This document shows, in pieces, positions 51,650 to 59,618 of a stretch of 64,000 nucleotides of DNA. Positions within the stretch are counted from its first letter, which is position 1; each line of letters begins with the position of its first letter. This DNA is from Phycicoccus sp. CSK15P-2 (GTDB lineage Bacteria; Actinomycetota; Actinomycetes; Actinomycetales; Dermatophilaceae), in NCBI RefSeq assembly GCF_016888005.1, contig NZ_JAFDVE010000012.1, positions 62,001 through 126,000 of the forward strand, in the 5' to 3' direction. Under the pieces are notes generated by a model. The model made no database searches. It was not told the origin of the DNA and worked only from the letters and a program-made list of their open reading frames with translations. The translations under genes were made by a program, and so were the position numbers.

Positions 51650-52798
51650 TCACTTGATGGGGTCGGGGTTCTCCGTGTCGAGCTCGCCGTCCCTGACGTG
51701 GTACGCGTAGATCAGTGACGAGGCGATGTCACCGGCCGCGTCGAAGGAGATCGGGCCGCTCACGCCATCACCCTGGTACGCGCCGATGAACATGTTGATG
51801 TCCGCGGGCTCGCTCTTCCCGGCCGCCAGCGCGGCGAGGAAGATGTTCGCCGCGTCGTACGCCTGGGTCGTGTAAAGCCCCGCCTCGATGCCCGTCGCCT
51901 GCTCGAACTTCTCGGCGAAGTGCTTCGGCGCGGGGGCCGCAGGGGCCGAGAGCACGGCGCCCTCACCGGCCTCGCCCGCGATCTCCACGAACGCGGGGTC
52001 CTCGGCGCCGTCACCGGACATGAAGGCGCCCTTCCATCCGGCCTCGCGCAGCTGCTTCACGAGCCGTCCGGCCTCGGTGTAGTACCCGCCGTAGAACACG
52101 GCGTCGGCCTCGGCATCCGTGACCGCCTCGACGACGTCGGACATGTCCTTCTGCTCGGGCTCGATCTCGCCGTGCCCGACGCCGGCATTACCGACCGAGT
52201 TCTCGACCACCGTGGCCAGGCCCTTGCTGTAGTCCTGACCGTCGTCGACGATGTACACCCGCTCGGCGCCGACCATCTGCGTGAGGTACACGGCATCCGC
52301 CTTGCCCTGCGCGAAGTCGTTGCCGATGACCCGGTGCCACGTGGTCCAGCCCTGCTGGGTGATGGTCACGTTGGTCGCCGAGGGTGAGATCGACGGCAGG
52401 CCGGCCTCGAACAGCACCGCTCCGGTCGCGAGCGACTCACCCGAGAAGCCGGGACCGACGAGGCCGACGATCGTCGAGTCGAAGACGATCTGGGCCGCGA
52501 GGTCCGGGGCCTTCTCCGGGTCGCCCTGGCTGTCGAACTTCTTGAGGCCGACCTTGCAGGTGGCGGTCTCGTTGTACTCGTCGATCGCGAGCTGGACACC
52601 GTTCGCCATGTTGTCGCCGAGCACACCGGCGTCCCCCGAGAGGGCACCGAGGAAGGCGAGGTTCTGCTCGGTGCAGACGCCGACCTCCGTGGCGGCCGGG
52701 GCGACCGTGTCGTCGGTGCCGGTGCCACATCCCGCGAGGACGAGGCCGGCTGACAACGTTGTCATGGCGAGGCGACGGGTACGAGTGGTGGGGTTCAA
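51650..52798 (-). CDS. ABC-type branched-chain amino acid-like substrate-binding lipoprotein (orphan)
   Basis: A 382-aa type I periplasmic-binding protein of the LivJ/Peripla_BP_6 family. The N-terminus is a lipoprotein signal: RTRRLAMTTLSAGLVLAGC with the lipid-anchored Cys in LAGC. Family motifs are LGALSGDAGVLGDNMANGVQ, IVGLVGPGFSGES, PSISPSATN and YIVDDGQDYSKGL. The start is probably TTG at 52798 because GGAGGGCAG lies directly before it and it gives a normal-length signal peptide. No permease or ATPase genes are adjacent. Amino acid binding is inferred from family. Confidence 0.88.
   Translation of the reverse strand: MNPTTRTRRLAMTTLSAGLVLAGCGTGTDDTVAPAATEVGVCTEQNLAFLGALSGDAGVLGDNMANGVQLAIDEYNETATCKVGLKKFDSQGDPEKAPDLAAQIVFDSTIVGLVGPGFSGESLATGAVLFEAGLPSISPSATNVTITQQGWTTWHRVIGNDFAQGKADAVYLTQMVGAERVYIVDDGQDYSKGLATVVENSVGNAGVGHGEIEPEQKDMSDVVEAVTDAEADAVFYGGYYTEAGRLVKQLREAGWKGAFMSGDGAEDPAFVEIAGEAGEGAVLSAPAAPAPKHFAEKFEQATGIEAGLYTTQAYDAANIFLAALAAGKSEPADINMFIGAYQGDGVSGPISFDAAGDIASSLIYAYHVRDGELDTENPDPIK
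52751..52764. promoter_or_regulatory. Perfect palindrome TGACAACGTTGTCA inside the signal-peptide codons
   Basis: The 14-bp palindrome resembles LacI-family operators, with a central CG. It lies 34 bp into the coding region of the substrate-binding protein and uses codons (ACA, TTG, TCA) that are rare in this GC-rich region. It could be a roadblock-type operator or chance. Confidence 0.4.
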
Positions 52799-53036
52799 CT
52801 GCCCTCCGAGTGATGCGAGAGACGGGTCGGTCGCGCGACGTCGCGCGCACCGATGGGTCGGCCGGAACCTAACCGATGGACCGCCGCGTCCAGGGCCATT
52901 TGGCACATCACCGACCCGAATGACGACCCGCCGACGCCATCCGTCGGTTCCGCGACGTCCCGCACACCCGGGACGAGCGCCTCGTCAGCGGGGAGCCGCA
53001 GGTCAACGGGCACGACGGACCACGTAGCGTGACCGG

Positions 53037-54503
53037 GTGACCCAGGAGACCGAGCAACGCGCCGAGCGTGAGGAGGAACGCCCCGACCCCGACCGGTGGC
53101 GTGTCCTCGGGGTCACCCTGACGGTCGGCTTCATGGTGCTGCTCGACGTCACCATCGTCAACGTCGCCATCCCTTCGATGCGCGAGGGCCTCGGCACCGG
53201 CGCCGGAGCCATCCAGTGGGTGGTCTCGGGCTACGCCCTCGCCCTCGGGCTCATGCTCGTCACGGGTGGACGGCTCGGTGACGCCCACGGACGGCGCCGG
53301 ATGATGCTGATCGGCCTCGCGGGGTTCGTGCTGTCCTCCGCCGCGGCCGGACTCGCCCCGAGCGTCGTCGTCCTCGTCGCCGCCCGGCTCGTGCAGGGGC
53401 TGTCCGCCGGGCTGCTCACCCCGCAGAGCTCCGGGCTCATCCAGTCGCTGTTCCGCGGTCCGGAGCGCGGGGTCGCGTTCGGGCTCTTCGGTCTCACCGT
53501 CTCGGTGTCGTCGGCCATCGGGCCGGTCCTGGGAGGAGCGCTCATCGCCGCGTTCGGCGAGGACCGCGGCTGGCGCTGGATCTTCCTCGTCAACGTCCCC
53601 ATCGGCGCGGTGCTGCTCGTGGCGATCGCGCGCCTCGTCCCGGGCCGACAGCCGTCCGACGGGCCACCGGACAGCCGGCTCGACCTCGTCGGCGCGGTCC
53701 TGCTCGGTCTGGCCGTGCTCACCCTCCTCTACCCGGTCGTCGCGCTCGAGTCGGGTCAGCGCCTGCCGCTGGCACTCCTCGTCCTCGTCCCGGTGCTGGG
53801 CCTGGCGTTCGTCCGGTGGGAACGGCACGTCGTGCGCTCCCACGGCGCGCCACTGCTCGACCTCGGGCTCCTGCGCGGGACTCCGGGGTACGCGAGCGGC
53901 ATCCTCGTGGGGAGCCTCTACTTCACCGGCTTCACGGGCGTCTTCCTCGTGCTCAGCGTCTACCTCCAGGACGGCATCGGCCGGTCGCCCCTCGTCGCGG
54001 GGCTGCTGCTCACGCCGTTCGCCGTGGGGTCCGCGGTGGCGTCCCCGTTGGCCGGCCGGCTCGTCAGCCGGGTCGGCCGGCGGCTCACGGTGGCCTCCCT
54101 CGCCGTGATGATGCTCGGCGTGCTCGCCGTCGCACTCGTCGTCCCCGCCGCGGAGCGCAGCCCGCACCTGTGGCTCCTCCTGTCCGTCCCTCTTCTCGTC
54201 GCCGGCCTCGGCGGCGGTGCCGTCGTGTCACCCAACATCACGTTGTCCCTCGACCAGGTCCCGACGCGGATGGGCGGGGCCGCCGGAGGCGCGCTGCAGA
54301 TGGGCCAGCGGATCGGCGCAGCGATCGGGGCGGCTGTCCTGATGACGGCCTACCAGGTCGCGGTCTCGGCCACCGATGACCCGGGGACGGCGCTGCGCTG
54401 GGCGCTCGGGGTCTCGCTCGTCCTCCTGGGCAGTGCTCTGTGCGCCGCCGTGTGGTCCTGGCGCCACGAGCCCGAGACCCTCACGGCGTCGGGCACCCAC
54501 TGA
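53037..54503 (+). CDS. DHA2-family MFS drug/H+ antiporter (EmrB/QacA-like)
   Basis: A 488-aa transporter with 14 predicted helices. The antiporter signature is GGRLGDAHGRRRMMLIG, preceded by LLDVTIVNVAIPSMREGLG in helix 1 (motif D). The motif C region is GLTVSVSSAIGPVLGGALI and the helix-13/14 region is present. Such pumps export lipophilic drugs. The start is GTG at 53037. It converges on yczE with a 23-bp overlap at the 3' ends. No regulator is directly adjacent. Confidence 0.9.
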   Translation: MTQETEQRAEREEERPDPDRWRVLGVTLTVGFMVLLDVTIVNVAIPSMREGLGTGAGAIQWVVSGYALALGLMLVTGGRLGDAHGRRRMMLIGLAGFVLSSAAAGLAPSVVVLVAARLVQGLSAGLLTPQSSGLIQSLFRGPERGVAFGLFGLTVSVSSAIGPVLGGALIAAFGEDRGWRWIFLVNVPIGAVLLVAIARLVPGRQPSDGPPDSRLDLVGAVLLGLAVLTLLYPVVALESGQRLPLALLVLVPVLGLAFVRWERHVVRSHGAPLLDLGLLRGTPGYASGILVGSLYFTGFTGVFLVLSVYLQDGIGRSPLVAGLLLTPFAVGSAVASPLAGRLVSRVGRRLTVASLAVMMLGVLAVALVVPAAERSPHLWLLLSVPLLVAGLGGGAVVSPNITLSLDQVPTRMGGAAGGALQMGQRIGAAIGAAVLMTAYQVAVSATDDPGTALRWALGVSLVLLGSALCAAVWSWRHEPETLTASGTH

Positions 54504-55203
54504 CCGCGCCGGCCGGCCCGGCGGGTCGGGCAGGCGGGTCGACGGGCACGGTGAGCACGGGGAGGAAGGCCTGCACCACGGGGCCGATGAGCAGCGCGTA
54601 CGCCAGCGTGCCGAGACCGACGACACCACCGATCGTCCAGCCGACCACGACGACCGTCACCTCCAGCGAGGTCCGCACCAGCCGGATCGAGCGGCCCGTG
54701 CGGTGCGCCAGCCCGGTCATGAGGCCATCCCGGGGACCGGGTCCGAGCTGCGCGCCGATGTACAGCGCCCCCGCGATCCCGTTGCCGACGACCCCGACGA
54801 CCAGCAGCCCGACCCGCCACCCGAGGGAGTCGACCGGTGGGACGAGCGCGAGGGTCGCGTCCGTCGCGAGCCCGACGACGACCGCGTTGAGCACCGTCCC
54901 GAGCCCGGGCCACTGCCGCAACGGGACCCAGAGGAGCAGGATGACGAACGACGACGCGACGACCATCTGCCCGTAGCTCATGGGGATGTGCAGGGTCAGC
55001 CCGTAGGTGAGCACGCCCCAGGGCTCGAGGCCGAGGACCGCCCGGACGAGGAGAGCCATCGTCGCCCCGAACAGCACGAGCCCCACGAGCAGCTGCCCGA
55101 CGCGGCGCGGCAGGCGGCCGGCGCGCAGCTGCTGGCGCGGGGTCATCGGGACGAGCGGCACACGACGTCCGGCGCCTCGCCGGACGAGATCGAGCGGTGT
55201 CAT
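54481..55203 (-). CDS. yczE: YczE/YitT-family membrane protein
   Basis: The 240-aa product has five or six transmembrane helices and the family hallmark GALYIGAQLGPGPRDGLMTG. The N-terminus is basic (RQQLRAGRLPRRVG). The substrate is unknown. Such genes are typically divergent from a MocR-type regulator of the YczR group, as here; the regulator gene begins 62 bp away. ATG at 55203. Confidence 0.85.
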   Translation of the reverse strand: MTPLDLVRRGAGRRVPLVPMTPRQQLRAGRLPRRVGQLLVGLVLFGATMALLVRAVLGLEPWGVLTYGLTLHIPMSYGQMVVASSFVILLLWVPLRQWPGLGTVLNAVVVGLATDATLALVPPVDSLGWRVGLLVVGVVGNGIAGALYIGAQLGPGPRDGLMTGLAHRTGRSIRLVRTSLEVTVVVVGWTIGGVVGLGTLAYALLIGPVVQAFLPVLTVPVDPPARPAGPAGAVSGCPTP

Positions 55204-55218
55204 GGCCTCATCGTCCGA

Positions 55219-55251
55219 CAGAAGTGGTCTGGAAATCGAGGGCCACTTCTG
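55219..55251. promoter_or_regulatory. MocR-type operator between yczE and its regulator
   Basis: CAGAAGTGG (55219-55227) and CCACTTCTG (55243-55251) form an inverted repeat with a 15-nt spacer. The left arm continues as AGAAGTGGTCTGG, close to the AAGTGG(T/A)CT-type element known for MocR-family regulators such as PdxR. A further GTGG half-site lies at 55257-55260. Confidence 0.6.
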
Positions 55252-55264
55252 GGACAGTGGCCCC

Positions 55265-56737
55265 ATGTCCGCCACCCAGCTGGTCGGCGCCCCCCGGCTC
55301 GCCCGTCTCGTCGGTGACCTCTCGCAGGAGCGGCCCGCCTACCGGACGCTCGCCGACTCGCTCCGGCGCGCCATCGCCGACGGTCGGGTCCCCGTCGGAG
55401 CCCGGCTCCCCAGCGAGCGGGACCTCACCACCGCCCTCGGGCTGAGCCGGACCACCGTCTCTCGCGCCTACGACGTCCTGCGTGAGGCCGGGTACCTCGA
55501 CTCACGGCGCGGTAGCGGAACGCTGGCGGCCCTCCCCCACGGAACGCACCACCGGGCGGGCGGCCCGATCTTCCACGCGATGGTCCCCGAGGGCGCGATC
55601 GACCTCACCTGCGCCGCCACCCGTGCCCCGGCCGGCGCCCTCGACGCCTACGAGCGCGCCCTCGAACGGCTACCCGGCTACCTGGCCGGGCCGGGGTACC
55701 TGACCGTGGGAGTACCCGAGCTGCGCGAGCTGGTCGCCCGTCGCTACACGGAGCGGGGTGCGCCGACGACGCCCGACCAGGTCATCGTCACCTCGGGGTC
55801 GCTCACCGCGCTCGGCATCGCCGTCCGGACGCTCGTGGGGCGCGGCGACCGGGTGCTCGTCGAGGAGCCCTCGTACCCGAACACGGTCACGATGCTGCGC
55901 GACGCCGGCGCCCGGCTCACGACGGTGCCGGTGGACCCGCGCGACGGGTGGGACCTCGACGAGGCCACGGCCACGGTCGCCCGGACCGGGGCTCGCGCGG
56001 CGTTCCTCATCCCGGACTTCCACAACCCGACGGGCGCGCTGCTCGACGACGACGGGCGGCGCCGCCTGGCGTCCGCGCTCGTGCGGAGCGGGACCGTGAC
56101 GGTCGTCGACGAGACCATCGCCGAGATGGACCTCGGCGGGCCGGGCGCGCTCCCTCTGCCGTTCGCCGCCCACGCCCCGCGGGCCGTGACGGTCGGCGGC
56201 GCCTCCAAGTCGCACTGGGGCGGCCTGCGCGTCGGGTGGCTGCGCGTCCCCCCGGGCGAGAGCGCACGGTTCGTCGACGCCAAGGTGCTGAGCGACCTCG
56301 GCGCCCCCGTGCTCGAGCAGCTGGTCCTCGCCGAGCTGCTGCGGGTGTCCCCGGGCCCCACGCCCGAGCACCGGGACGACCTGCGCGCGTCACGGGACGC
56401 CCTCGTCGCTGCGCTGGGCACGCACCTGCCCGACCTGGTGGTCCGCGTCCCGCGCGGTGGCCTGACACTCTGGTGCCGCCTCCCGGACGACCTCAGCGGC
56501 TCCGCGCTCGCCCACGCGGCCGCGGACGAAGGGCTGGTCGTCGCCGCCGGCCCGAGGTTCGCGGTGCACGGCGGGCTCGACGGCTGGCTCCGGCTGCCGT
56601 ACGTGCTCCCACCCGCCGAGATGACCGAGGCCGTGGTCCGCCTGGCCCGGGCGGCGGCGCGGGTCCGCGGCACCGACCGGCCGGGCCCGCGCGCCGGACG
56701 AGCGGCTGCTTCGGAGCGGTGTCCGATCGTCGCCTGA
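55265..56737 (+). CDS. MocR-family regulator (GntR winged helix fused to aminotransferase fold), YczR-like
   Basis: The 490-aa protein has an N-terminal GntR winged helix (YRTLADSLRRAIADGRVPVG and LPSERDLTTALGLSRTTVSR, residues about 26-80) and a C-terminal fold-type I aminotransferase domain. PLP-site residues are DFHNPTG and the Lys in VGGASKSHWGGLRVGW. MocR proteins use PLP or amino compounds as effectors. It is divergent from yczE, a pairing repeatedly seen in Actinobacteria and Bacilli. It probably controls yczE through the site at 55219-55251. Confidence 0.9.
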   Translation: MSATQLVGAPRLARLVGDLSQERPAYRTLADSLRRAIADGRVPVGARLPSERDLTTALGLSRTTVSRAYDVLREAGYLDSRRGSGTLAALPHGTHHRAGGPIFHAMVPEGAIDLTCAATRAPAGALDAYERALERLPGYLAGPGYLTVGVPELRELVARRYTERGAPTTPDQVIVTSGSLTALGIAVRTLVGRGDRVLVEEPSYPNTVTMLRDAGARLTTVPVDPRDGWDLDEATATVARTGARAAFLIPDFHNPTGALLDDDGRRRLASALVRSGTVTVVDETIAEMDLGGPGALPLPFAAHAPRAVTVGGASKSHWGGLRVGWLRVPPGESARFVDAKVLSDLGAPVLEQLVLAELLRVSPGPTPEHRDDLRASRDALVAALGTHLPDLVVRVPRGGLTLWCRLPDDLSGSALAHAAADEGLVVAAGPRFAVHGGLDGWLRLPYVLPPAEMTEAVVRLARAAARVRGTDRPGPRAGRAAASERCPIVA

Positions 56738-56770
56738 GGTCCCACACGGGCCGTGACTATGGTTGCGCCC

Positions 56771-57739
56771 GTGACTGCCGACCGACCCGACCCCCTGGAC
56801 GACCTGCTGCACACGCTCGACCTCGAGGAGCTCGGGTCGGCGCACGTCACCGTCCAGCCGCGGGCCGGCGCGGAGGCACCCGGCGTCCCGCTGCCCGAGA
56901 CCTTCGCCGAGGACATCACGCTCTTCCGCGGCCAGAGCCAGAAGCAGCCACACGGGCGCGTGTTCGGCGGCCAGGTGCTCGCCCAGGGCGTCGTCGCGTC
57001 GGGGCGCACCGTCGACGACAGCCGGCGGCTGCACTCGATCCACGCGTATTTCATGCGCCCCGGGGACGACACCCAGCCCATCACCTTCAGCGTCGAGCGG
57101 ATGCGCGACGGGCGCTCGTTCTCCACCCGCCGGGTCCACGCCATCCAGCGCGGCAAGCCGATCCTGTCGATGAGTGCCTCGTTCCAGGTCCCGGACGGCG
57201 GGCTCGACCACCAGGACACCGCACCCGAGGTCCCCGGGCCCGAGACCGTGCCGTCCCTGGCCGAGGCGTTCGAGGGGGTCGACGACCCGCGGGCCCGGCA
57301 CCTGTCACGGCGCGCGATCGAGCTCCGCCACGTGGAGGGCAACCTCTACGTCGGGCCTCCGGCCGAGGCAGTCGCGCGCCAGCACGTGTGGCTACGCGCC
57401 GTGGGGCGCCTCCCCGACGACCCGCTCGTCCACGACGCCGTCCTCGCCTACGCGTCCGACTACAGCCTGCTCGAGCCGATCCTCCGCCGGCACGACCTGC
57501 CCTGGACCACGCCGGGGCTGAAGATGGCCAGCCTCGACCATGCGATGTGGTTCCACCGCTCCGCGCGGGCGGACGAGTGGGTGCTCTACGCGCAGGAGTC
57601 GCCGTCGGGGCAGAGCGGACGGGGCCTCGGCCTGGGCCGGATGTTCTCCGCCGACGGCGTCCTGCTCGCGACCGTCGCCCAGGAGGGGATGGTCCGGGTC
57701 CCGCCCGAGGTCTCCGGCGGCCCCGTCCGTCAGGACTGA
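56771..57739 (+). CDS. tesB: Acyl-CoA thioesterase II (TesB-like)
   Basis: A double hot-dog enzyme that hydrolyses medium- and long-chain acyl-CoA. The 322-aa product has the motifs GRVFGGQVLAQGVVA, LHSIHAYFMRPGD, YASDYSLLEPI, ASLDHAMWFHR and GQSGRGLGLGRMF, all typical of TesB. The start is uncertain: GTG at 56771, ATG at 56759 and GTG at 56753 are in frame. A -10-like TATGGT (56758-56763) ends 7 bp before the 56771 GTG, which would make this a leaderless mRNA. It converges on treZ. Confidence 0.92.
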   Translation: MTADRPDPLDDLLHTLDLEELGSAHVTVQPRAGAEAPGVPLPETFAEDITLFRGQSQKQPHGRVFGGQVLAQGVVASGRTVDDSRRLHSIHAYFMRPGDDTQPITFSVERMRDGRSFSTRRVHAIQRGKPILSMSASFQVPDGGLDHQDTAPEVPGPETVPSLAEAFEGVDDPRARHLSRRAIELRHVEGNLYVGPPAEAVARQHVWLRAVGRLPDDPLVHDAVLAYASDYSLLEPILRRHDLPWTTPGLKMASLDHAMWFHRSARADEWVLYAQESPSGQSGRGLGLGRMFSADGVLLATVAQEGMVRVPPEVSGGPVRQD

Positions 57740-57776
57740 CCCCCCGCCGCGCCGGCCGTGACCACCTCGCCGTCGT

Positions 57777-59618
57777 TCAGTCGAGCACCAGGGTGACGAC
57801 GGACACGGATCGGTCACGGTGTGCGACGACCCCGTCGCCGGACCGGGTGTCGTCCGGGTCCCAGGCGAGGAGGAGGTCCCCGACGCCCTCCACGGGAACC
57901 TCGGCTCCGGCGTCCAGGGTCGCGACGACCGCGAACGGCGTCCCCTCGCGGGGCGTGTGCCGGACGACGACCCACCGGGCGTGCTCGTCGACGCGGACGT
58001 CGACGTCGGTGAGCCGCGTCGGGCCGGGGCCGACGAGCCGGCGCCGCAGCGCGACGAGGTCGCGGTACCAGGCCAGCATCCGTGCATGGGCCGGCACGTC
58101 CGGCTCGGCCCAGTCGAGGACGGAGCGGTGGCGGGTCTCCGGGTCCTGGGGGTCCGGGACGTCCTCGGCGGACCAGCCGTGCGAGCCGAACTCGGCCCTG
58201 CGGCCCTCCCGGACGGCCTCGGCGAGCCAGTCCTCGGCGAAGCTCGTGAAGAACTGCCACGGCGTGGAGGCGGCCCACTCCTCGCCCATGAAGAGCATCG
58301 GCGTCGTCGGGGCGAGGAGGTACAGCGCGGCGCCGGCGGCCTGGAGGGCGGGGTCGGCGACGAGCGCCGAGATGCGCTCTCCCGTCGCGCGGTTGCCCAC
58401 CTGGTCGTGGGTCTGGAGGTACCCCAGGAGACGGCGGGCGTCGAGGCCAGGACGGTCGACGGGGGCACCCCAGGTGCGGTCGCGGAAGCTGGACCACGAG
58501 CCGTCGTGGAGGAACCCGTGCGTCAGCACCTTGGCGAGGACGGCGAGCGGCCCGGACTCGGGCGTGCCCTCCGTGCCGGCGAAGTCCGTGTAGTAGCCCT
58601 GGGTCTCCCCGGTGAGCGTCACGTGCAGGGCGTGGTGGATGTCGTCGTCCCACTGCGCCGTCATGCCCCGGCCGCCCTCCGCCGTGGGCGTCACCATCGA
58701 GGTGTCGTTGAGGTCGGACTCGGCGACGAGCGCGAGCGGCCGGCCCAGCTCCTCGGCGAGGTCGGCGACGGCGTCCGAGAGCTCGGCGAGGTAGTGCCGG
58801 GGCGAGTCGTCCTTGAGCTCGTGCACGGCGTCGAGACGCAGGGCGTCGACGTGGAAGTCCCGGAACCACCGCAGGACGTTCCCGACGAGGAACTCCCGAA
58901 CCGGCCCGGCGCCGTCGTGGTCGAGGTTGACCGCCGCGCCCCAGGGCGTCTCGTGGGCCTGCGTGAAGTACGGGCCGTAGCGCGCCAGGTAGTTCCCGCT
59001 CGCCCCGAGGTGGTTGTGCACGACGTCGAGGCAGACGCCGATGCCCCGCGCGTGGCAGGCGTCGACGAACCGCGCGAACGCCGCCGGACCGCCGTACGAG
59101 TCCTGGACGGCGTAGAGGCCGACGCCGTCGTACCCCCAGCCGCGGTCGGTGGGGAACGCGGCGACCGGCATCACCTCGACGACGTCGACGCCGAGGTCGA
59201 CGAGGTGGTCGAGGCGCTCGGCCGCGGCGTCGAAGGTGCCCTCCGGGGTGAAGGTGCCGACGTGGAGCTCGTAGAGCAAGGCGCCCAGCACTCCCGCGCC
59301 GTCACGAGGCCCGCGCCAGGCGTCGTCGGTCCAGCGGAAGGCGTCGGTGTCGATGGTGCGGCTGGGACCGTGCACGCTGCCCGGCTGCCACGCGCTGCGC
59401 GGGTCCGGCAGGGGCGGGTCGGCACCGTCGAGGACGAAGGCGTAGTCGACCTCGTCGACCCCGTCCGGCACGTCCCAGCGCCACCATCCGTCCCCGACCG
59501 GTGTCATCGGCTCGCGCCGGGCGTCGTCCGACGACGGCGTCGGGCCCTGCACCCGGGACCACTCGATCTCGAGCCGCTCCGGGATCGGCGCCCAGACCTC
59601 GATCGTCCGTGTGCTCAC
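57777..59618 (-). CDS. treZ: Malto-oligosyltrehalose trehalohydrolase
   Basis: TreZ releases trehalose from the terminal maltooligosyl-trehalose made by TreY. The 613-aa protein has an N-terminal carbohydrate-binding/Ig-like region (IEVWAPIPERLEIEWSRV) and a GH13 core: LRLDAVHELKD (nucleophile Asp), LVAESDLND (acid/base Glu) and YLQTHDQVGNRA (third Asp). The start is GTG at 59618, overlapping the treY stop by 4 bp; longer upstream frames run through treY. It is the last gene of treX-treY-treZ. Confidence 0.94.
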   Translation of the reverse strand: MSTRTIEVWAPIPERLEIEWSRVQGPTPSSDDARREPMTPVGDGWWRWDVPDGVDEVDYAFVLDGADPPLPDPRSAWQPGSVHGPSRTIDTDAFRWTDDAWRGPRDGAGVLGALLYELHVGTFTPEGTFDAAAERLDHLVDLGVDVVEVMPVAAFPTDRGWGYDGVGLYAVQDSYGGPAAFARFVDACHARGIGVCLDVVHNHLGASGNYLARYGPYFTQAHETPWGAAVNLDHDGAGPVREFLVGNVLRWFRDFHVDALRLDAVHELKDDSPRHYLAELSDAVADLAEELGRPLALVAESDLNDTSMVTPTAEGGRGMTAQWDDDIHHALHVTLTGETQGYYTDFAGTEGTPESGPLAVLAKVLTHGFLHDGSWSSFRDRTWGAPVDRPGLDARRLLGYLQTHDQVGNRATGERISALVADPALQAAGAALYLLAPTTPMLFMGEEWAASTPWQFFTSFAEDWLAEAVREGRRAEFGSHGWSAEDVPDPQDPETRHRSVLDWAEPDVPAHARMLAWYRDLVALRRRLVGPGPTRLTDVDVRVDEHARWVVVRHTPREGTPFAVVATLDAGAEVPVEGVGDLLLAWDPDDTRSGDGVVAHRDRSVSVVTLVLD

